From Dialister succinatiphilus YIT 11850 (lineage in GTDB: Bacteria > Bacillota > Negativicutes > Veillonellales > Dialisteraceae), in the NCBI RefSeq assembly GCF_000242435.1, contig NZ_JH591189.1, forward strand, positions 43,420 to 93,116: a stretch of 49,697 bases of DNA, written 5' to 3'. Made by a program: the position numbers and the translations under genes. Below the pieces are notes generated by a model. The model did no database searches, was not told the DNA's origin, and saw only the letters and a list, made by a program, of their open reading frames with translations. Numbering within the stretch: position 1 is the stretch's first letter; each line of letters opens with the position of its first letter. This document shows positions 9,501 through 18,563 of this stretch, piece by piece.

Positions 9501-10878
9501 GGGACTGGGCGAAGGTGTCCAGGAAGGAGCCGCAGCCGGAAGAGCAGGCTTCGTTCAAAAGGATATCATCCACGGCGCCGTCCTTGATGCGGCAGCATTT
9601 CATGTCCTGGCCGCCGATATCCAGAATGGTGGTGACGTCGGGAAGGAAATGCCGGGCACCCCGGTAGTGGGCCATGGTTTCCACTTCGCCCACATCCGCC
9701 TGGAGAGCCCGCTTAATGAGCTCTTCGCCGTAGCCGGTCACACCGGCACCGGCAATGACAGCTCCCTTGGGCAGCTTGCTGTAGAGGTCGGAAAGAATCT
9801 TTCTGGCACCGGCCAGGGGCGTGCCTTTGTTGCTGCTGTAATATTCGTAGAGAATGCGGCCTTCCTTATCCAGAAGTACGGCCTTGATGGTGGTGGAACC
9901 GGCGTCGATGCCAAGCCACAGGGACCCTTTGGCTTTTGAAATATCGCCCCGGGGTGCATGGAAGCGGCTGTGCCGCTCTGTGAATTCCCGGTATTCCTCT
10001 TCGCTGGCAAAAAGGGGCGGCAGGGTTTTGGAAGTGCCCAGGTCTACGTCTTTGGCCTCTTCCACTTTGGCCAGCCAGCTGTCCAGGTCCATGGGGCGGT
10101 CATGACGGCCGGACAGGGCGGCGCCCATGGCTACATAGAGCTCCCCATGCTCCGGTACGATCATATCTTCATCGGCAATGTCCAAAGTCTTCTGGAAACG
10201 CTGCCGCAGCATGGGCTGGAAAGTCAGAGGCCCTCCAAGAAAAGCTACTTTGCCGTGAACCGGACGGCCGCAGGTGAGACCGGAAATAGTCTGGTTCACT
10301 ACGGACTGGAAAACGGAAAGGGCAATATCCTCATGGGAAACCCCTTCATTCAAAAGGGCCTGGATATCGGTTTTGGCAAATACGCCGCAGCGGGAAGCAA
10401 TGGGGTAAATCCGGCCGGCTTTGGCGGCCAGCTGTCCCAGGCCTGCTGCATCCACAGAAAGGAGGGAGGCCATGCGGTCGATAAAGGCACCGGTGCCGCC
10501 GGCGCAGGCGCCGTTCATCCGCTGATCTACGCCGTTCCGAAGATAGGTGATTTTCTCATCTTCCCCGCCCAGCTCGATAATCACATCGGTGTCGGGGTGG
10601 AAAGTCTCCACCGCTTTCGTTTCCGCCAGAATTTCCTGGCAGAAGGGGAGACCCATCAGTTTGGCCAGCCCCATGCCGCCGCTGCCGGAAATAGAAGCGG
10701 TGATGCGATAGCCCGAAAATTTCTCCTGCAGTTCTTTCAGAAGAGACATGGTAGCGCTTCGGATATCAGACATATGGCGCTGGTACCGCCCGAAAAGAAG
10801 CTTCAGGTAAGGCGATAAAGCAGCCACCTTCACTGTGGTGGAGCCCACATCGATTCCTACGTGAATGACTGGTTTCAT
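6589..10878 (-). CDS. Giant acyl-CoA dehydratase activase-type protein (BadF/BadG/HgdC family plus DUF2229)
   Basis: About 1429 residues. Two tandem ASKHA ATPase domains of the 2-hydroxyglutaryl-CoA dehydratase activator family: HVGIDVGSTTVK at about 5 and LWLGIDAGSTTIK at about 320, each with a paired cysteine region (ACAGGTGAF / SRCGVF and ACSSGCGSF / SRCTVF) that in HgdC ligates a bridging 4Fe-4S cluster. A CPGCGNHC cysteine motif follows near 604, then a DUF2229 region (from about 670) and a C-terminal dehydratase-like part with a VNNDACYPAI motif near 1055. Members of this family use ATP to drive electron transfer; the partner of this large fused form is not established. The start is set at 10878 because GGGAGGT lies 8 bases upstream; a longer frame adds 13 residues without family support. 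No dehydratase subunit genes adjoin. Overlaps the TetR gene by 4 bases. Confidence 0.85.
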   Translation of the reverse strand: MKPVIHVGIDVGSTTVKVAALSPYLKLLFGRYQRHMSDIRSATMSLLKELQEKFSGYRITASISGSGGMGLAKLMGLPFCQEILAETKAVETFHPDTDVIIELGGEDEKITYLRNGVDQRMNGACAGGTGAFIDRMASLLSVDAAGLGQLAAKAGRIYPIASRCGVFAKTDIQALLNEGVSHEDIALSVFQSVVNQTISGLTCGRPVHGKVAFLGGPLTFQPMLRQRFQKTLDIADEDMIVPEHGELYVAMGAALSGRHDRPMDLDSWLAKVEEAKDVDLGTSKTLPPLFASEEEYREFTERHSRFHAPRGDISKAKGSLWLGIDAGSTTIKAVLLDKEGRILYEYYSSNKGTPLAGARKILSDLYSKLPKGAVIAGAGVTGYGEELIKRALQADVGEVETMAHYRGARHFLPDVTTILDIGGQDMKCCRIKDGAVDDILLNEACSSGCGSFLDTFAQSLGMDIKEFSRIALKAPHPVDLGSRCTVFMNSRVREAQKNGVSVADISAGLSYSVIKNALYKVIRLRKASDLGNKIVVQGGTFYNDAVLRALEKLLGCHVIRPDVAGLMGAYGIALITKDSCPEGHVSSLVTPEELKTLSYTNEMKRCPGCGNHCMITLTRFNDGRAFVSGNRCERGAAIMLTGKTAPHSTLPNIYRWKYDKIWHRRPLSPRDAKRGTVGIPRTMNMYEDYPFWHAFFTKLGYRVLLSSEQLRDIPTEAMETIPSYSECFPAKLAHAHVYDLARKHVDFIWYPCIDKGPDEGSTNSYNCPMVASYPENIQANMDEVLSRYKAKFYHPFLPLHSKAIFGRLKKFFKPLGIPGSDIESAIYAGQAAEEEYRQDLYRETKRILEEIKEKHLIGIVLAGRPYHVDPTVNHSIPDLINQLGMAVLSEDGVSMVGGQFPTLRVMNQWTWHSRLYKAADYVTRHSNLELVELNSFGCGLDAVVTDQVQEIMNKRDRLYTCLKIDQSLNLGAVRIRLRSLKSAIKERVEENTKAEPILYPKSAFTEDMKKDFTILVPEMSPIHFPLIEAAARSGGYHVKVLPPVRADIDEGLSCVNNDACYPAIITIGSLMRALKSGEYDLNRTAVMMSQTGGMCRASNYIGFIHKALDEEGLSQIPVISLNTHGFEPQPGFKFTPGLGIKLIQAVVYGDALQQCLYRTRPYEKEPGSAETLYRSWQKKAAAAILKGESYHQYKKNIASIIKDFDRLPLADVPRRPRIGIVGEIYVKFSPIASNDIVHAIEANGGEAETSGMLDFFLYGSLDSHFQRKEMDGTFKDDLKGTFTRYLIEWYRKPLEKALKNSKRFHEITSIGKLAKRASQYLSLGNRAGEGWFLTADMIDLLYHECRGVVCLQPFACLPNHITGEGMIHKLHSAYPEAVFLALDCDASASEVNQANRLKLMMNALTEKKETPDDLSFVRKTMNIRKGTTL

Positions 10879-10966
10879 GAAATAACCTCCCAAGCCTGCG
10901 GCTGTGCCACTGGCCATTAAAAATCAATGAAAAACATCCTGTTACAAAATACATACTGTTGTTTAT

Positions 10967-10978
10967 AATCATATGATT
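10967..10978. promoter_or_regulatory. Perfect 12-bp palindrome, candidate operator
   Basis: AATCATATGATT is a perfect palindrome between the predicted promoter and the activase start codon. A related half-site (GCATATGATT) lies near 11064. TetR regulators usually bind such inverted repeats; assignment to the operon's own TetR is inference. Confidence 0.35.
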
Positions 10979-10993
10979 GACTTGTTCGATTAT

Positions 10994-11022
10994 ATTTTAG
11001 CACTCTTCGATAAATCCTACAA
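10994..11022 (-). promoter_or_regulatory. Predicted promoter of the activase-tetR operon
   Basis: On the minus strand a TTGTAG box (11022-11017) is followed after 17 bases by TAAAAT (10999-10994). This leaves a leader of about 105 bases before the activase start. Confidence 0.45.
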
Positions 11023-11140
11023 TCATGGAACTTTAAAACAACCGTTTGAAGTGATACATATTTGCATATGATTTTGATTAAATTCATAGATAACTGCATA
11101 GATGGCTATGAAAATAGGGGTCCGCAGAAGAGACAGCCTA

Positions 11141-11170
11141 AGAAGGCCCGGGGAAAAGCCCGGGCCTTCT
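11141..11170. terminator. Strong hairpin downstream of the LOG gene
   Basis: A 12-bp perfect stem (11141-11152 with 11159-11170, loop of 6) follows the end of the minus-strand LOG gene by 40 bases. The T tract on that strand is weak, so termination strength is uncertain; it would also insulate the activase promoter region. Confidence 0.55.
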
Positions 11171-11209
11171 TATAATATATGGATCTTATGTATCGATTTC
11201 GCAGAGAAA

Positions 11210-11764
11210 TCATTTTTCCAGGATTTTCATGATTTCTTCCAGGGAAGAACAGAAATGGATGGAGGAAAGGTCTTCCTTTTCGATGAATCCAAGGGCGAGC
11301 CAGTTTTGGAAGAGAACTTTCAGCGGGTCATATATTCCATCTATATTGGCAATAAGGATAGGCGGGCGGCTCCCCGGGGCGGCATAGATGCGGTAGTGGC
11401 TGAAGGTGTCGGCCAGTTCTTCCAGCGTGCCTATGCCGCCGGGAAGGACGATGAAGGCGTCGCCGGATTCGATGAGCGTCTGCTTTCTGGTGACCATGTC
11501 CGGTACTTCCAGAAGCTCTGTGATACCCCGGTGGGCCTGTTCCTTTTCGATGAATACCCGGGGGATAATGCCGGTGACCCGGCCGCCGGCAGCCATGGCG
11601 GCATCTGCCGCAAGGCCCATGAGGCCCACGGTGCCGCCGCCGTAAATCATGTGGAAGCCCCCTTTCCCCAGCGCCTCTCCCAGCCGCGCTGCCAGGGAAG
11701 CGAAGGCACCATCATTTCCAAAGTGGGAACCGCAGTAGACAGTAATATTTTTATAAGTAGTCAT
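11210..11764 (-). CDS. LOG-family cytokinin-riboside phosphoribohydrolase-like protein
   Basis: A 184-residue protein of the LOG / TIGR00730 family (once called lysine decarboxylase-like). Hallmarks are GGGTVGLMG at 42-50 and PGGIGTLEE at 108-116, with R93-K94 in the loop before it; these form the nucleotide 5'-monophosphate binding and hydrolysis site, releasing base and ribose 5-phosphate. Length matches the short bacterial members. A GAAGGA ribosome-binding site precedes the ATG. The physiological substrate in bacteria is usually an AMP-type nucleotide; nothing local narrows this. Monocistronic, with an AT-rich upstream gap shared with the str operon promoter region. Confidence 0.85.
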   Translation of the reverse strand: MTTYKNITVYCGSHFGNDGAFASLAARLGEALGKGGFHMIYGGGTVGLMGLAADAAMAAGGRVTGIIPRVFIEKEQAHRGITELLEVPDMVTRKQTLIESGDAFIVLPGGIGTLEELADTFSHYRIYAAPGSRPPILIANIDGIYDPLKVLFQNWLALGFIEKEDLSSIHFCSSLEEIMKILEK

Positions 11765-11987
11765 GGCTTTTCCTTCTTTTTACACAAATCATAGGGAATA
11801 GAGCTGTTATTTATTGTATCATAGATAAAGGGAAAGGAAGGGAAATCCTCTTTTTGAGAAAGCTTCTGCTTTCCGGACCTGGAGGGCATCTGCCGGGCAG
11901 AAAAGGCTCTTTTTGAAGCAAATGGTACGCCAGGAACCGTGGTAAAAAAGTTATGCATAAATACGGAGAAAAAAGCCAATAAAAAGT

Positions 11988-12016
11988 TTGACATGGAAGG
12001 CTGGTAATGATATAAT
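11988..12016 (+). promoter_or_regulatory. Perfect consensus sigma-A promoter of the str operon
   Basis: TTGACA at 11988-11993, a 17-base spacer ending in TGA, and TATAAT at 12011-12016: both hexamers match the consensus exactly, as expected for ribosomal protein genes. Confidence 0.92.
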
Positions 12017-12062
12017 TCCAATGTTGCGTGGATTTAGTGTGCTGCAAAGCAGGTGAGAATGA

Positions 12063-12314
12063 ATGACACTGGAAGAATTGAAATCCGGCACATTTGTAGT
12101 CGGAATGAAAGAAACTGAGCGGGCTATTGAGAAGCAGGAAGCGGCATGTGTTTTTATCGCCTCGGACTGCGATGAAAGAATTTCACGTCCCCTCATGGAA
12201 GCCTGCCAGTCGTCAGGAATTCCTGTGGAACAGGGATTCACTAAAAAAGAAATAGGCCGTGCCTGCGGTATCAAAGTAAAAGCCGCATCCGCTGCTCTTC
12301 TTACATCCCGGTAA
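12063..12314 (+). CDS. L7Ae-family ribosomal / kink-turn-binding protein
   Basis: An 83-residue protein of the L7Ae/L30e/S12e/Gadd45 fold, like YbxF/RplGB of Firmicutes, which bind kink-turn RNA. The typical pattern VVGMKETERAIEKQEAACVFIASDCDER and the terminal KVKAASAALL fit the family. It is the first gene of the str operon, where orthologs sit in Bacillus between rpoC and rpsL. The AGGTGAG ribosome-binding site at 12051-12057 selects the ATG at 12063 over an out-of-frame ATG at 12059. Confidence 0.88.
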   Translation: MTLEELKSGTFVVGMKETERAIEKQEAACVFIASDCDERISRPLMEACQSSGIPVEQGFTKKEIGRACGIKVKAASAALLTSR

Positions 12315-12381
12315 TATCTTTCGGGGCTATGCCCTGGAGGATCAATTATAAATTTACTTTTGAAGAAAGGAGGTGCCCATT

Positions 12382-12756
12382 TTGCCGACAATTAATCAGC
12401 TGGTTCGTAAAGGCCGCCAGACTCTGGCTACCAAAGCGAAGACCCCGGCTCTGAAACAGTCCCCACAGAAACGTGGTGTCTGCACCAGAGTTTACACAGC
12501 TACCCCGAAGAAGCCGAACTCTGCTCTTCGTAAAGTAGCCCGTGTACGCCTGACCAACGGAATCGAAGTTTCTGCTTACATTCCTGGTGAAGGCCATAAC
12601 CTGCAGGAACACTCCGTCGTCCTCATCAGAGGCGGCCGTGTTAAGGATCTTCCAGGCGTTCGTTACCACATTATCCGCGGCGCACTCGATACCGTAGGTG
12701 TATCCGGTCGTCAGCAGGGCCGTTCCAAATACGGCGCTAAGCGCGAAAAGAAATAA
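12382..12756 (+). CDS. rpsL: 30S ribosomal protein S12
   Basis: The 124-residue protein begins [13 protein letters not shown], the standard S12 start. That start is a TTG at 12382, placed 7 bases after a full AAAGGAGGT ribosome-binding site; an in-frame GTG at 12373 would overlap that site and is rejected. The streptomycin-relevant residues are wild type: K43 and K44 in TPKKPNS, K88 and D89 in GRVKDLPG. S12 sits at the decoding centre of the 30S subunit. Part of the str operon, with codon use of a highly expressed gene. Confidence 0.97.
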   Translation: MPTINQLVRKGRQTLATKAKTPALKQSPQKRGVCTRVYTATPKKPNSALRKVARVRLTNGIEVSAYIPGEGHNLQEHSVVLIRGGRVKDLPGVRYHIIRGALDTVGVSGRQQGRSKYGAKREKK

Positions 12757-12783
12757 TTCATTCGTATTCATTAACTAATGTGA

Positions 12784-13287
<504 letters not shown>

Positions 13288-13308
13288 TTTTAATAAGGAG
13301 AAACAATC

Positions 13309-15387
13309 GTGGGCAGAGAATTTCCGCTTGAAAAAACAAGAAACATCGGCATCATGGCACACATTGATGCAGGTAAGACAACAACCACGGAACGAATCCT
13401 GTATTATACCGGTGTAAACCATAAGATCGGCGAAGTTCATGATGGCGCTGCCACCATGGACTGGATGGCTCAGGAACAGGAACGCGGTATTACCATTACA
13501 TCTGCTGCTACCACCTGCCACTGGAAAGGCTATCGTGTCAACATCATCGATACCCCAGGGCACGTAGACTTCACTGTAGAAGTTGAACGTTCCCTTCGCG
13601 TACTGGATGGCTCCGTAGCTGTATTCAGTGCTAAAGACGGCGTTCAGACCCAGTCTGAAACCGTTTGGAGACAGGCAGATCACTACCATGTTCCCCGTAT
13701 TGCATTCATCAACAAGATGGATACAGTCGGTGCAGATTTCCTGCATGCAGTAAAGACCATCGACACCCGTCTTCATGCCAAAGCTGTTGCTATGCAGCTC
13801 CCAATCGGCGCACAGGATACCTTCAAAGGCATCATCGATCTGCTGACCAGGGAAGCTGAAATCTACGACAGCGATGACGGCAAAGAATATCATAAGGAAC
13901 CTGTTTCCGATGATATGAAAGACATGGTAGAAGAATACCGTGAAAAGATTATCGAAGCTGCTTGCGACGGCGACGATGAACTGGCTGAAAAGTATCTGGA
14001 AGGCGAAGACATTTCCATTGAAGAAATCAAAGCTTCCATCCGTAAACAGGTACTGGCATGCAAGCTCTTCCCCGTATTCTGCGGCTCCGCATACAAGAAC
14101 AAAGGTATCCAGATGCTTCTGGATGCTGTCCTTGATTACCTCCCGTCCCCGCTGGATATTCCTCCGGTTAAAGGTACTTCCCTGGACGGCGAAGAAGAAG
14201 AACGCCCGGTATCCGACAGCGCTCCGCTGGCAGCCCTGGCATTCAAGATCATGGCAGATCCATTCGTTGGCAAACTGGCATACTTCCGCGTATATTCCGG
14301 CGAAATGCACCAGGGCACTTACGTTCTCAACTCCACCAAGGACAAGAAAGAACGCGTAGGCCGTATCCTTCTGATGCATGCTAACCACCGTAAGGAAATC
14401 GATGTAGCTTACACCGGCGACATTGCCGCTGCAGTAGGCTTCAAGGATGTTACCACCGGCGATACACTCTGCGACCCGGACAACCCGATCATCCTTGAAA
14501 AGATGGAATTCCCGGATCCCGTTATTTCCGTTGCTGTTGAACCGAAGACCAAAGCTGACCAGGAAAAGATGGGCAACGCCCTCCAGAGACTGGCAGAAGA
14601 AGATCCGACCTTCAGAGTACACACCGATCCGGAAACCAACCAGACCATCATTTCCGGTATGGGCGAACTTCATCTGGACATCATCGTCGACCGTATGCGT
14701 CGTGAATTCAATGTAGACTGCACCGTAGGCAAACCTCAGGTTGCTTATCGTGAAACCATCCGCAAATCTGTTGAATCTGAAGGCAAATTCATTCGTCAGA
14801 CCGGCGGTCATGGTCAGTACGGCCACTGCTGGCTCCGTCTTGAACCGATGGAAGCAGGCAAGGGCTTTGAATTCGCAAACGAAGTCGTTGGCGGCGTGAT
14901 TCCTAAGGAATTCATCAACCCGATTCAGGCCGGCGTCGAAGCTGCTATGCAGGACGGCGTTGTAGCAGGATATCCGATGGTTGATATCAAAGTTACCGTA
15001 TATGACGGTTCCTATCATGATGTCGACTCCTCCGAAATGGCCTTCAAAGTTGCAGGTTCCATGGCATTCAAAGACGGTGCCAAGAAAGCAGATCCTGTCC
15101 TCCTCGAACCATATATGAGCGTAGAAGTCGATGTTCCGGAAGATTACATGGGCGACGTTATCGGCGGCCTCAACTCCCGCCGTGGCCGCATCGAAGGCAT
15201 GGAAACAGAAAACGGCGAATCCAGAATCAAAGGCTTCGTTCCGCTGTCTGAAATGTTCGGTTATGCAACCGCTCTCCGCAGCTCCACCCAGGGCCGTGGC
15301 ACCTTCACCATGACATTCGACCACTATGAAGAAGTTCCGAAGGCTATTTCCCAGAAGATTACGGAAGAAAGACTCGGAAATAAATAA
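13309..15387 (+). CDS. fusA: Elongation factor G
   Basis: A 692-residue translocation GTPase, full length. P-loop AHIDAGKT at 17-24, G3 DTPGH, G4 NKMD; domains II to V follow, including [12 protein letters not shown] in domain IV. The start is a GTG at 13309, preceded by AAGGAG. It moves tRNA and mRNA through the ribosome after peptide transfer, and acts in ribosome recycling. The strong codon bias opens a very long antisense frame that is not a gene. Fourth gene of the str operon, 21 bases after rpsG. Confidence 0.97.
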   Translation: MGREFPLEKTRNIGIMAHIDAGKTTTTERILYYTGVNHKIGEVHDGAATMDWMAQEQERGITITSAATTCHWKGYRVNIIDTPGHVDFTVEVERSLRVLDGSVAVFSAKDGVQTQSETVWRQADHYHVPRIAFINKMDTVGADFLHAVKTIDTRLHAKAVAMQLPIGAQDTFKGIIDLLTREAEIYDSDDGKEYHKEPVSDDMKDMVEEYREKIIEAACDGDDELAEKYLEGEDISIEEIKASIRKQVLACKLFPVFCGSAYKNKGIQMLLDAVLDYLPSPLDIPPVKGTSLDGEEEERPVSDSAPLAALAFKIMADPFVGKLAYFRVYSGEMHQGTYVLNSTKDKKERVGRILLMHANHRKEIDVAYTGDIAAAVGFKDVTTGDTLCDPDNPIILEKMEFPDPVISVAVEPKTKADQEKMGNALQRLAEEDPTFRVHTDPETNQTIISGMGELHLDIIVDRMRREFNVDCTVGKPQVAYRETIRKSVESEGKFIRQTGGHGQYGHCWLRLEPMEAGKGFEFANEVVGGVIPKEFINPIQAGVEAAMQDGVVAGYPMVDIKVTVYDGSYHDVDSSEMAFKVAGSMAFKDGAKKADPVLLEPYMSVEVDVPEDYMGDVIGGLNSRRGRIEGMETENGESRIKGFVPLSEMFGYATALRSSTQGRGTFTMTFDHYEEVPKAISQKITEERLGNK

Positions 15388-15406
15388 TTTTTAAGGAGAA
15401 ACCAAA

Positions 15407-16594
15407 ATGGCAAAAGCTCATTACGAAAGAACAAAGCCGCATGTTAACATCGGCACCATCGGCCACGTAGATCACGGCAAAACAACCCTGACCGCTGCTA
15501 TTACCAAAGTACTGGCTGAAGAAGGCAAAGCTAACTTCCTCGACTATGCTTCCATTGATAAAGCACCGGAAGAAAGAGCTCGTGGTATCACAATCAACAC
15601 CTCCACCGTTGAATATGAAACCGAAAAACGTCACTATGCACACGTTGACTGCCCAGGGCACGCTGACTATGTAAAGAACATGATCACCGGCGCAGCTCAG
15701 ATGGACGGCGCTATCCTCGTTGTATCCGCAGCTGACGGCCCCATGCCCCAGACCCGTGAACACATCCTCCTGGCTAAACAGGTAGGCGTTCCGGCTATCG
15801 TAGTATTCCTGAACAAAGCTGACCAGGTCGATGATCCCGAACTGATCGACCTCGTTGAAATGGAAATCAGAGATCTCCTCTCCTCCTACGACTATCCGGG
15901 CGATGATGTGCCGATTATCGTTGGCTCCGCTCTCGGCGCTCTTAACGGCAACAAAGAAGATGAACAGAAGATCCGCGACCTCATGAAGGCTGTTGACGAA
16001 TACATCCCAACTCCTCAGCGCGATACCGATAAACCGTTCCTGATGCCTGTCGAAGACGTATTCACCATCACCGGCCGTGGCACCGTTGCTACCGGCAGAG
16101 TAGAACGCGGCACCGTTAAAGTAGGCGACGCAGCTGAAATCGTCGGCCTCCAGGATAAACCGACCGAAACCGTTGTAACCGGCGTAGAAATGTTCAGAAA
16201 GACTCTGGACCAGGCTATGGCAGGCGACAACATCGGCACCCTGCTCCGCGGCATTGACCGTAAGGACATCGTTCGCGGCCAGGTACTTGCTAAACCGGGC
16301 ACCGTTCATCCCCACACCGAATTCACCGCTCAGGTGTATGTACTGACCAAAGATGAAGGCGGCCGTCATACCCCGTTCTTCAACGGCTATCGTCCGCAGT
16401 TCTTCTTCAGAACCACCGACGTAACCGGCGACATCACCCTGCCGGAAGGCACCGAAATGTGCATGCCTGGCGATAATGTCGAAATGGCTGTTAAGCTCAT
16501 CACCCCGATCGCTATGGAAGAAGGCCAGCGTTTCGCTATCCGCGAAGGCGGCCGCACCGTTGGCGCAGGCGTTGTAGCTAAGATTGCAAAATAA
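15407..16594 (+). CDS. tuf: Elongation factor Tu
   Basis: A 395-residue GTPase that delivers aminoacyl-tRNA to the ribosome. P-loop GHVDHGKT at 19-26, DCPGH, NKAD; domains II and III complete. The domain III segment reads [13 protein letters not shown] where most EF-Tu have RPQFYF, a conservative change. AAGGAG precedes the ATG, 19 bases after fusA. Last gene of the operon, closed by a strong terminator. Confidence 0.97.
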   Translation: MAKAHYERTKPHVNIGTIGHVDHGKTTLTAAITKVLAEEGKANFLDYASIDKAPEERARGITINTSTVEYETEKRHYAHVDCPGHADYVKNMITGAAQMDGAILVVSAADGPMPQTREHILLAKQVGVPAIVVFLNKADQVDDPELIDLVEMEIRDLLSSYDYPGDDVPIIVGSALGALNGNKEDEQKIRDLMKAVDEYIPTPQRDTDKPFLMPVEDVFTITGRGTVATGRVERGTVKVGDAAEIVGLQDKPTETVVTGVEMFRKTLDQAMAGDNIGTLLRGIDRKDIVRGQVLAKPGTVHPHTEFTAQVYVLTKDEGGRHTPFFNGYRPQFFFRTTDVTGDITLPEGTEMCMPGDNVEMAVKLITPIAMEEGQRFAIREGGRTVGAGVVAKIAK

Positions 16595-16610
16595 TCTTTT
16601 GCCACTCTAA

Positions 16611-16640
16611 AAGAACTCCCTTCATGGGAGTTCTTTTTTT
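16611..16640 (+). terminator. Terminator of the str operon
   Basis: AAGAACTCCC at 16611-16620 pairs with GGGAGTTCTT at 16626-16635, loop of 5, followed by a T run. Confidence 0.93.
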
Positions 16641-16644
16641 GTTG

Positions 16645-16729
16645 ACAGGTTTCCCGTCCGTCATGGGGCTGCTGCATATCATCCCTGCTGTAACCCCTTG
16701 GCCACCGGTTTCCTGCCCGGCATGGGACT
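16645..16729. repeat. Two 26-base direct repeats in the gap after tuf
   Basis: Units at 16645-16670 and 16704-16729 agree at 21 of 26 positions, centred on GGTTTCC..G.CCG.CATGGG. The rest of the gap up to the next promoter shows nothing recognisable. Confidence 0.45.
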
Positions 16730-16817
16730 AGGGCTCTTCACATCTTTGGGAAACTGCCTCGCCTGCCACTGTCACATCGTTCTGGAATTGCCATAGTCAC
16801 GGGCCCTTGTAAAATGC

Positions 16818-16823
16818 TATAAT
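16818..16823 (+). promoter_or_regulatory. Extended -10 promoter for the exported-protein pair
   Basis: TGCTATAAT (TATAAT at 16818-16823) is an extended -10 element; no good -35 box lies at the right distance. Leader of about 35 bases. Confidence 0.55.
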
Positions 16824-16866
16824 ACTTTTAATAACTCTGCATTGATTAAAGGAAAGGTGAAAATAT

Positions 16867-17634
16867 ATGAAAATGAAAAAGTGGCTGGCCGCTTCCATGA
16901 CTGCTCTGGCCATGGCTGCCGGTACCATGGCGGTGTCTGCCGATTCTCTGACCCTGTCCGGCGGAGAAGTGCTGGATATGGGGTCCTCTGTTTCCGTATA
17001 TCCCGGAGAAAGGTCCTTCTTTGGAAGTCAGCTTCATGACTGGCTTCTGGAAGGGAATGCGGCAAAGACCGTGGAGGCGGCGCTGGAAGGGGCCGAAGTA
17101 TTCCCCAAAGACAAGGATTACTCCAGAGAATTTTCGGAAATGGCTGTGTCCATCCTCCGCACCGGAAAGGTGTACCAGGTGAGGGCGCAGGCCGATGATA
17201 CCTTTTATCAGGGCATGATGGTCTCCCTTTCTATTTCGGACAGCGATATGTTGAAACTGGCCCTTTACGGGAAGGAGGCTATGGCAGACCGGAATGAAGG
17301 GGAGAAGATAGCGGATGTTAAGGCGGCATCTTCTGAAAAAGCAGGGACATCGGAAAACTCGCTGGACCGGGCCCTTACCCTTTTGCACGGTGCGGTGAAG
17401 GTGGAAGACCACTCTTCCTGGGAAGACAGAAAGTCGGAGAAAGGCCTTGCTTACCGCACTGCCGATGCGAAGGCAGTGCTCACCAGAAACGGGTTCATGA
17501 TTCCTCTCTACGTGAAAGGAATTATTACCAGAGGAGAAGGGAAGACGGTGTATACCCTCTTTGCTGCAGACCAGGCATCGGGCCGCTATTTCCAGCCTCT
17601 TCTGGATAAAGCGCTGAAGGAAGCCGGGAAATGA
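16867..17634 (+). CDS. Exported protein of unknown function, paralog of the next gene
   Basis: A 255-residue protein with a Sec signal peptide (MKMKKWLAASMTALAMAAGTMAVSA, cleavage likely after ASA-like residues near 25). No known family is recognised. The C-terminal part (RNGFMIPLYVKGIITRGEGKTVYTLFAADQASGRYF, about 205-240) matches the C-terminus of the following protein in layout, so the two look like diverged duplicates. AAAGGAAAGGTGA precedes the ATG. Its stop overlaps the next start (ATGA), which implies coupled translation and perhaps a joint complex in the cell envelope. Confidence 0.75.
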   Translation: MKMKKWLAASMTALAMAAGTMAVSADSLTLSGGEVLDMGSSVSVYPGERSFFGSQLHDWLLEGNAAKTVEAALEGAEVFPKDKDYSREFSEMAVSILRTGKVYQVRAQADDTFYQGMMVSLSISDSDMLKLALYGKEAMADRNEGEKIADVKAASSEKAGTSENSLDRALTLLHGAVKVEDHSSWEDRKSEKGLAYRTADAKAVLTRNGFMIPLYVKGIITRGEGKTVYTLFAADQASGRYFQPLLDKALKEAGK

Positions 17635-18443
17635 ACATCAAGAAAACAGCAGCGCTCCTTGCCCTTCCATTCATGATGGCAGCAGGCAGCGTCATGGCGG
17701 CAGATCTTCCTGCCGCCGGCAGCGGCGCCATGGGAGAGATGAATGCTCTGGCTCCGGTCTTTCCAGGGGTGGGGCCGGTGATAGAAGGAACGGCGCCTTT
17801 GGCCGATTCTGTCAAAGCGGCAGCCCCTGTGCCGGTTTCGGAAATGGGAGACTTGTTTCTGAACCATGTATCTATGCCCAAAGACGTGCATTACGAACCT
17901 CTGGGCCGGGGGGACTCTGCCATAGCCCGTCACCTGGGCATGATGACGGTGAAAGGGAAGACCTATACTGCCGGCGCCGTAGCTCTGGGAGCCACCTTCA
18001 AAGGGAAGGAGTCCGATGAATTCTTCGGCGGCATGTTCCTCCCCCGGGGCCATACCCGGGAGGCAGGCGGACGGATGCTGGCCTTTAATATGGGCCTCCT
18101 GAAGCTGGAAAGTGCCATGAATGAAGTATTCCTCCAGGCAGTGGATGAGGCGAGAAGGGAGACGGGAGAAAAGCTTCCCTATAATTTCCTGACAGTGGAC
18201 ATGGTCCATGTGGAACAACTTCACAGCCTGAAAGGGAGTCCCAAAACTTACAGCTTTTCCATCCGTCCTGCTTTTTCTGCCGACGGCTTTCTCCTTCCCC
18301 TCTTTATGCGGGGCTTTGCCTCCAAGGTGGGAGACAGCTACCGCTTCCTCTTTCTGGCAGCGCCGGACAGTCAAAAGGATATGGTCAGTGAGGCAGGACT
18401 TTCCCTTATGAAACGGCGGGAAGAAAAGAACATACAGAAATAA
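17631..18443 (+). CDS. Exported protein of unknown function, paralog of the previous gene
   Basis: A 270-residue protein with a signal peptide (MNIKKTAALLALPFMMAAGSVMAA, cleavage after AMA-type residues near 23). The C-terminal segment ADGFLLPLFMRGFASKVGDSYRFLFLAAPDSQKD aligns with the NGFMIPLYVKG...LFAADQAS segment of the upstream protein. An alanine/proline-rich linker (about 24-70) follows the signal. No catalytic motif is evident. ATGA overlap with the previous gene; a terminator follows. Confidence 0.75.
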   Translation: MNIKKTAALLALPFMMAAGSVMAADLPAAGSGAMGEMNALAPVFPGVGPVIEGTAPLADSVKAAAPVPVSEMGDLFLNHVSMPKDVHYEPLGRGDSAIARHLGMMTVKGKTYTAGAVALGATFKGKESDEFFGGMFLPRGHTREAGGRMLAFNMGLLKLESAMNEVFLQAVDEARRETGEKLPYNFLTVDMVHVEQLHSLKGSPKTYSFSIRPAFSADGFLLPLFMRGFASKVGDSYRFLFLAAPDSQKDMVSEAGLSLMKRREEKNIQK

Positions 18444-18490
18444 GAAAAGGACTGTGAAAAAATGTAAATCATTTCTTCACAGCCTTTTTT
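18444..18490 (+). terminator. Terminator after the exported-protein pair
   Basis: A long imperfect stem around AGGACTGTGAA and TTCTTCACAGCCT, followed by seven T (to about 18491). Confidence 0.85.
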
Positions 18491-18529
18491 TGACCCTGTT
18501 TCGGCGCTGCCGGGACAGGAGTAAAATGA

Positions 18530-18535
18530 TATAAT
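18530..18535 (+). promoter_or_regulatory. Extended -10 promoter of the asparaginase gene
   Basis: TGATATAAT with TATAAT at 18530-18535; no clear -35. Leader of about 22 bases with AGGAGGT. Confidence 0.55.
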
Positions 18536-18563
18536 TGACATAGATTATGACAGGAGGTATACC

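Noticed and set aside
8479-9939. Plus-strand open frame of 486 codons inside the activase gene
   Set aside because: Antisense to a full-length recognised protein; composition is low-complexity Gly/Ala/His without motifs.
15359-16369. Minus-strand open frame of 336 codons opposite tuf
   Set aside because: Antisense shadow of EF-Tu codon use; no ribosome-binding site or family match.
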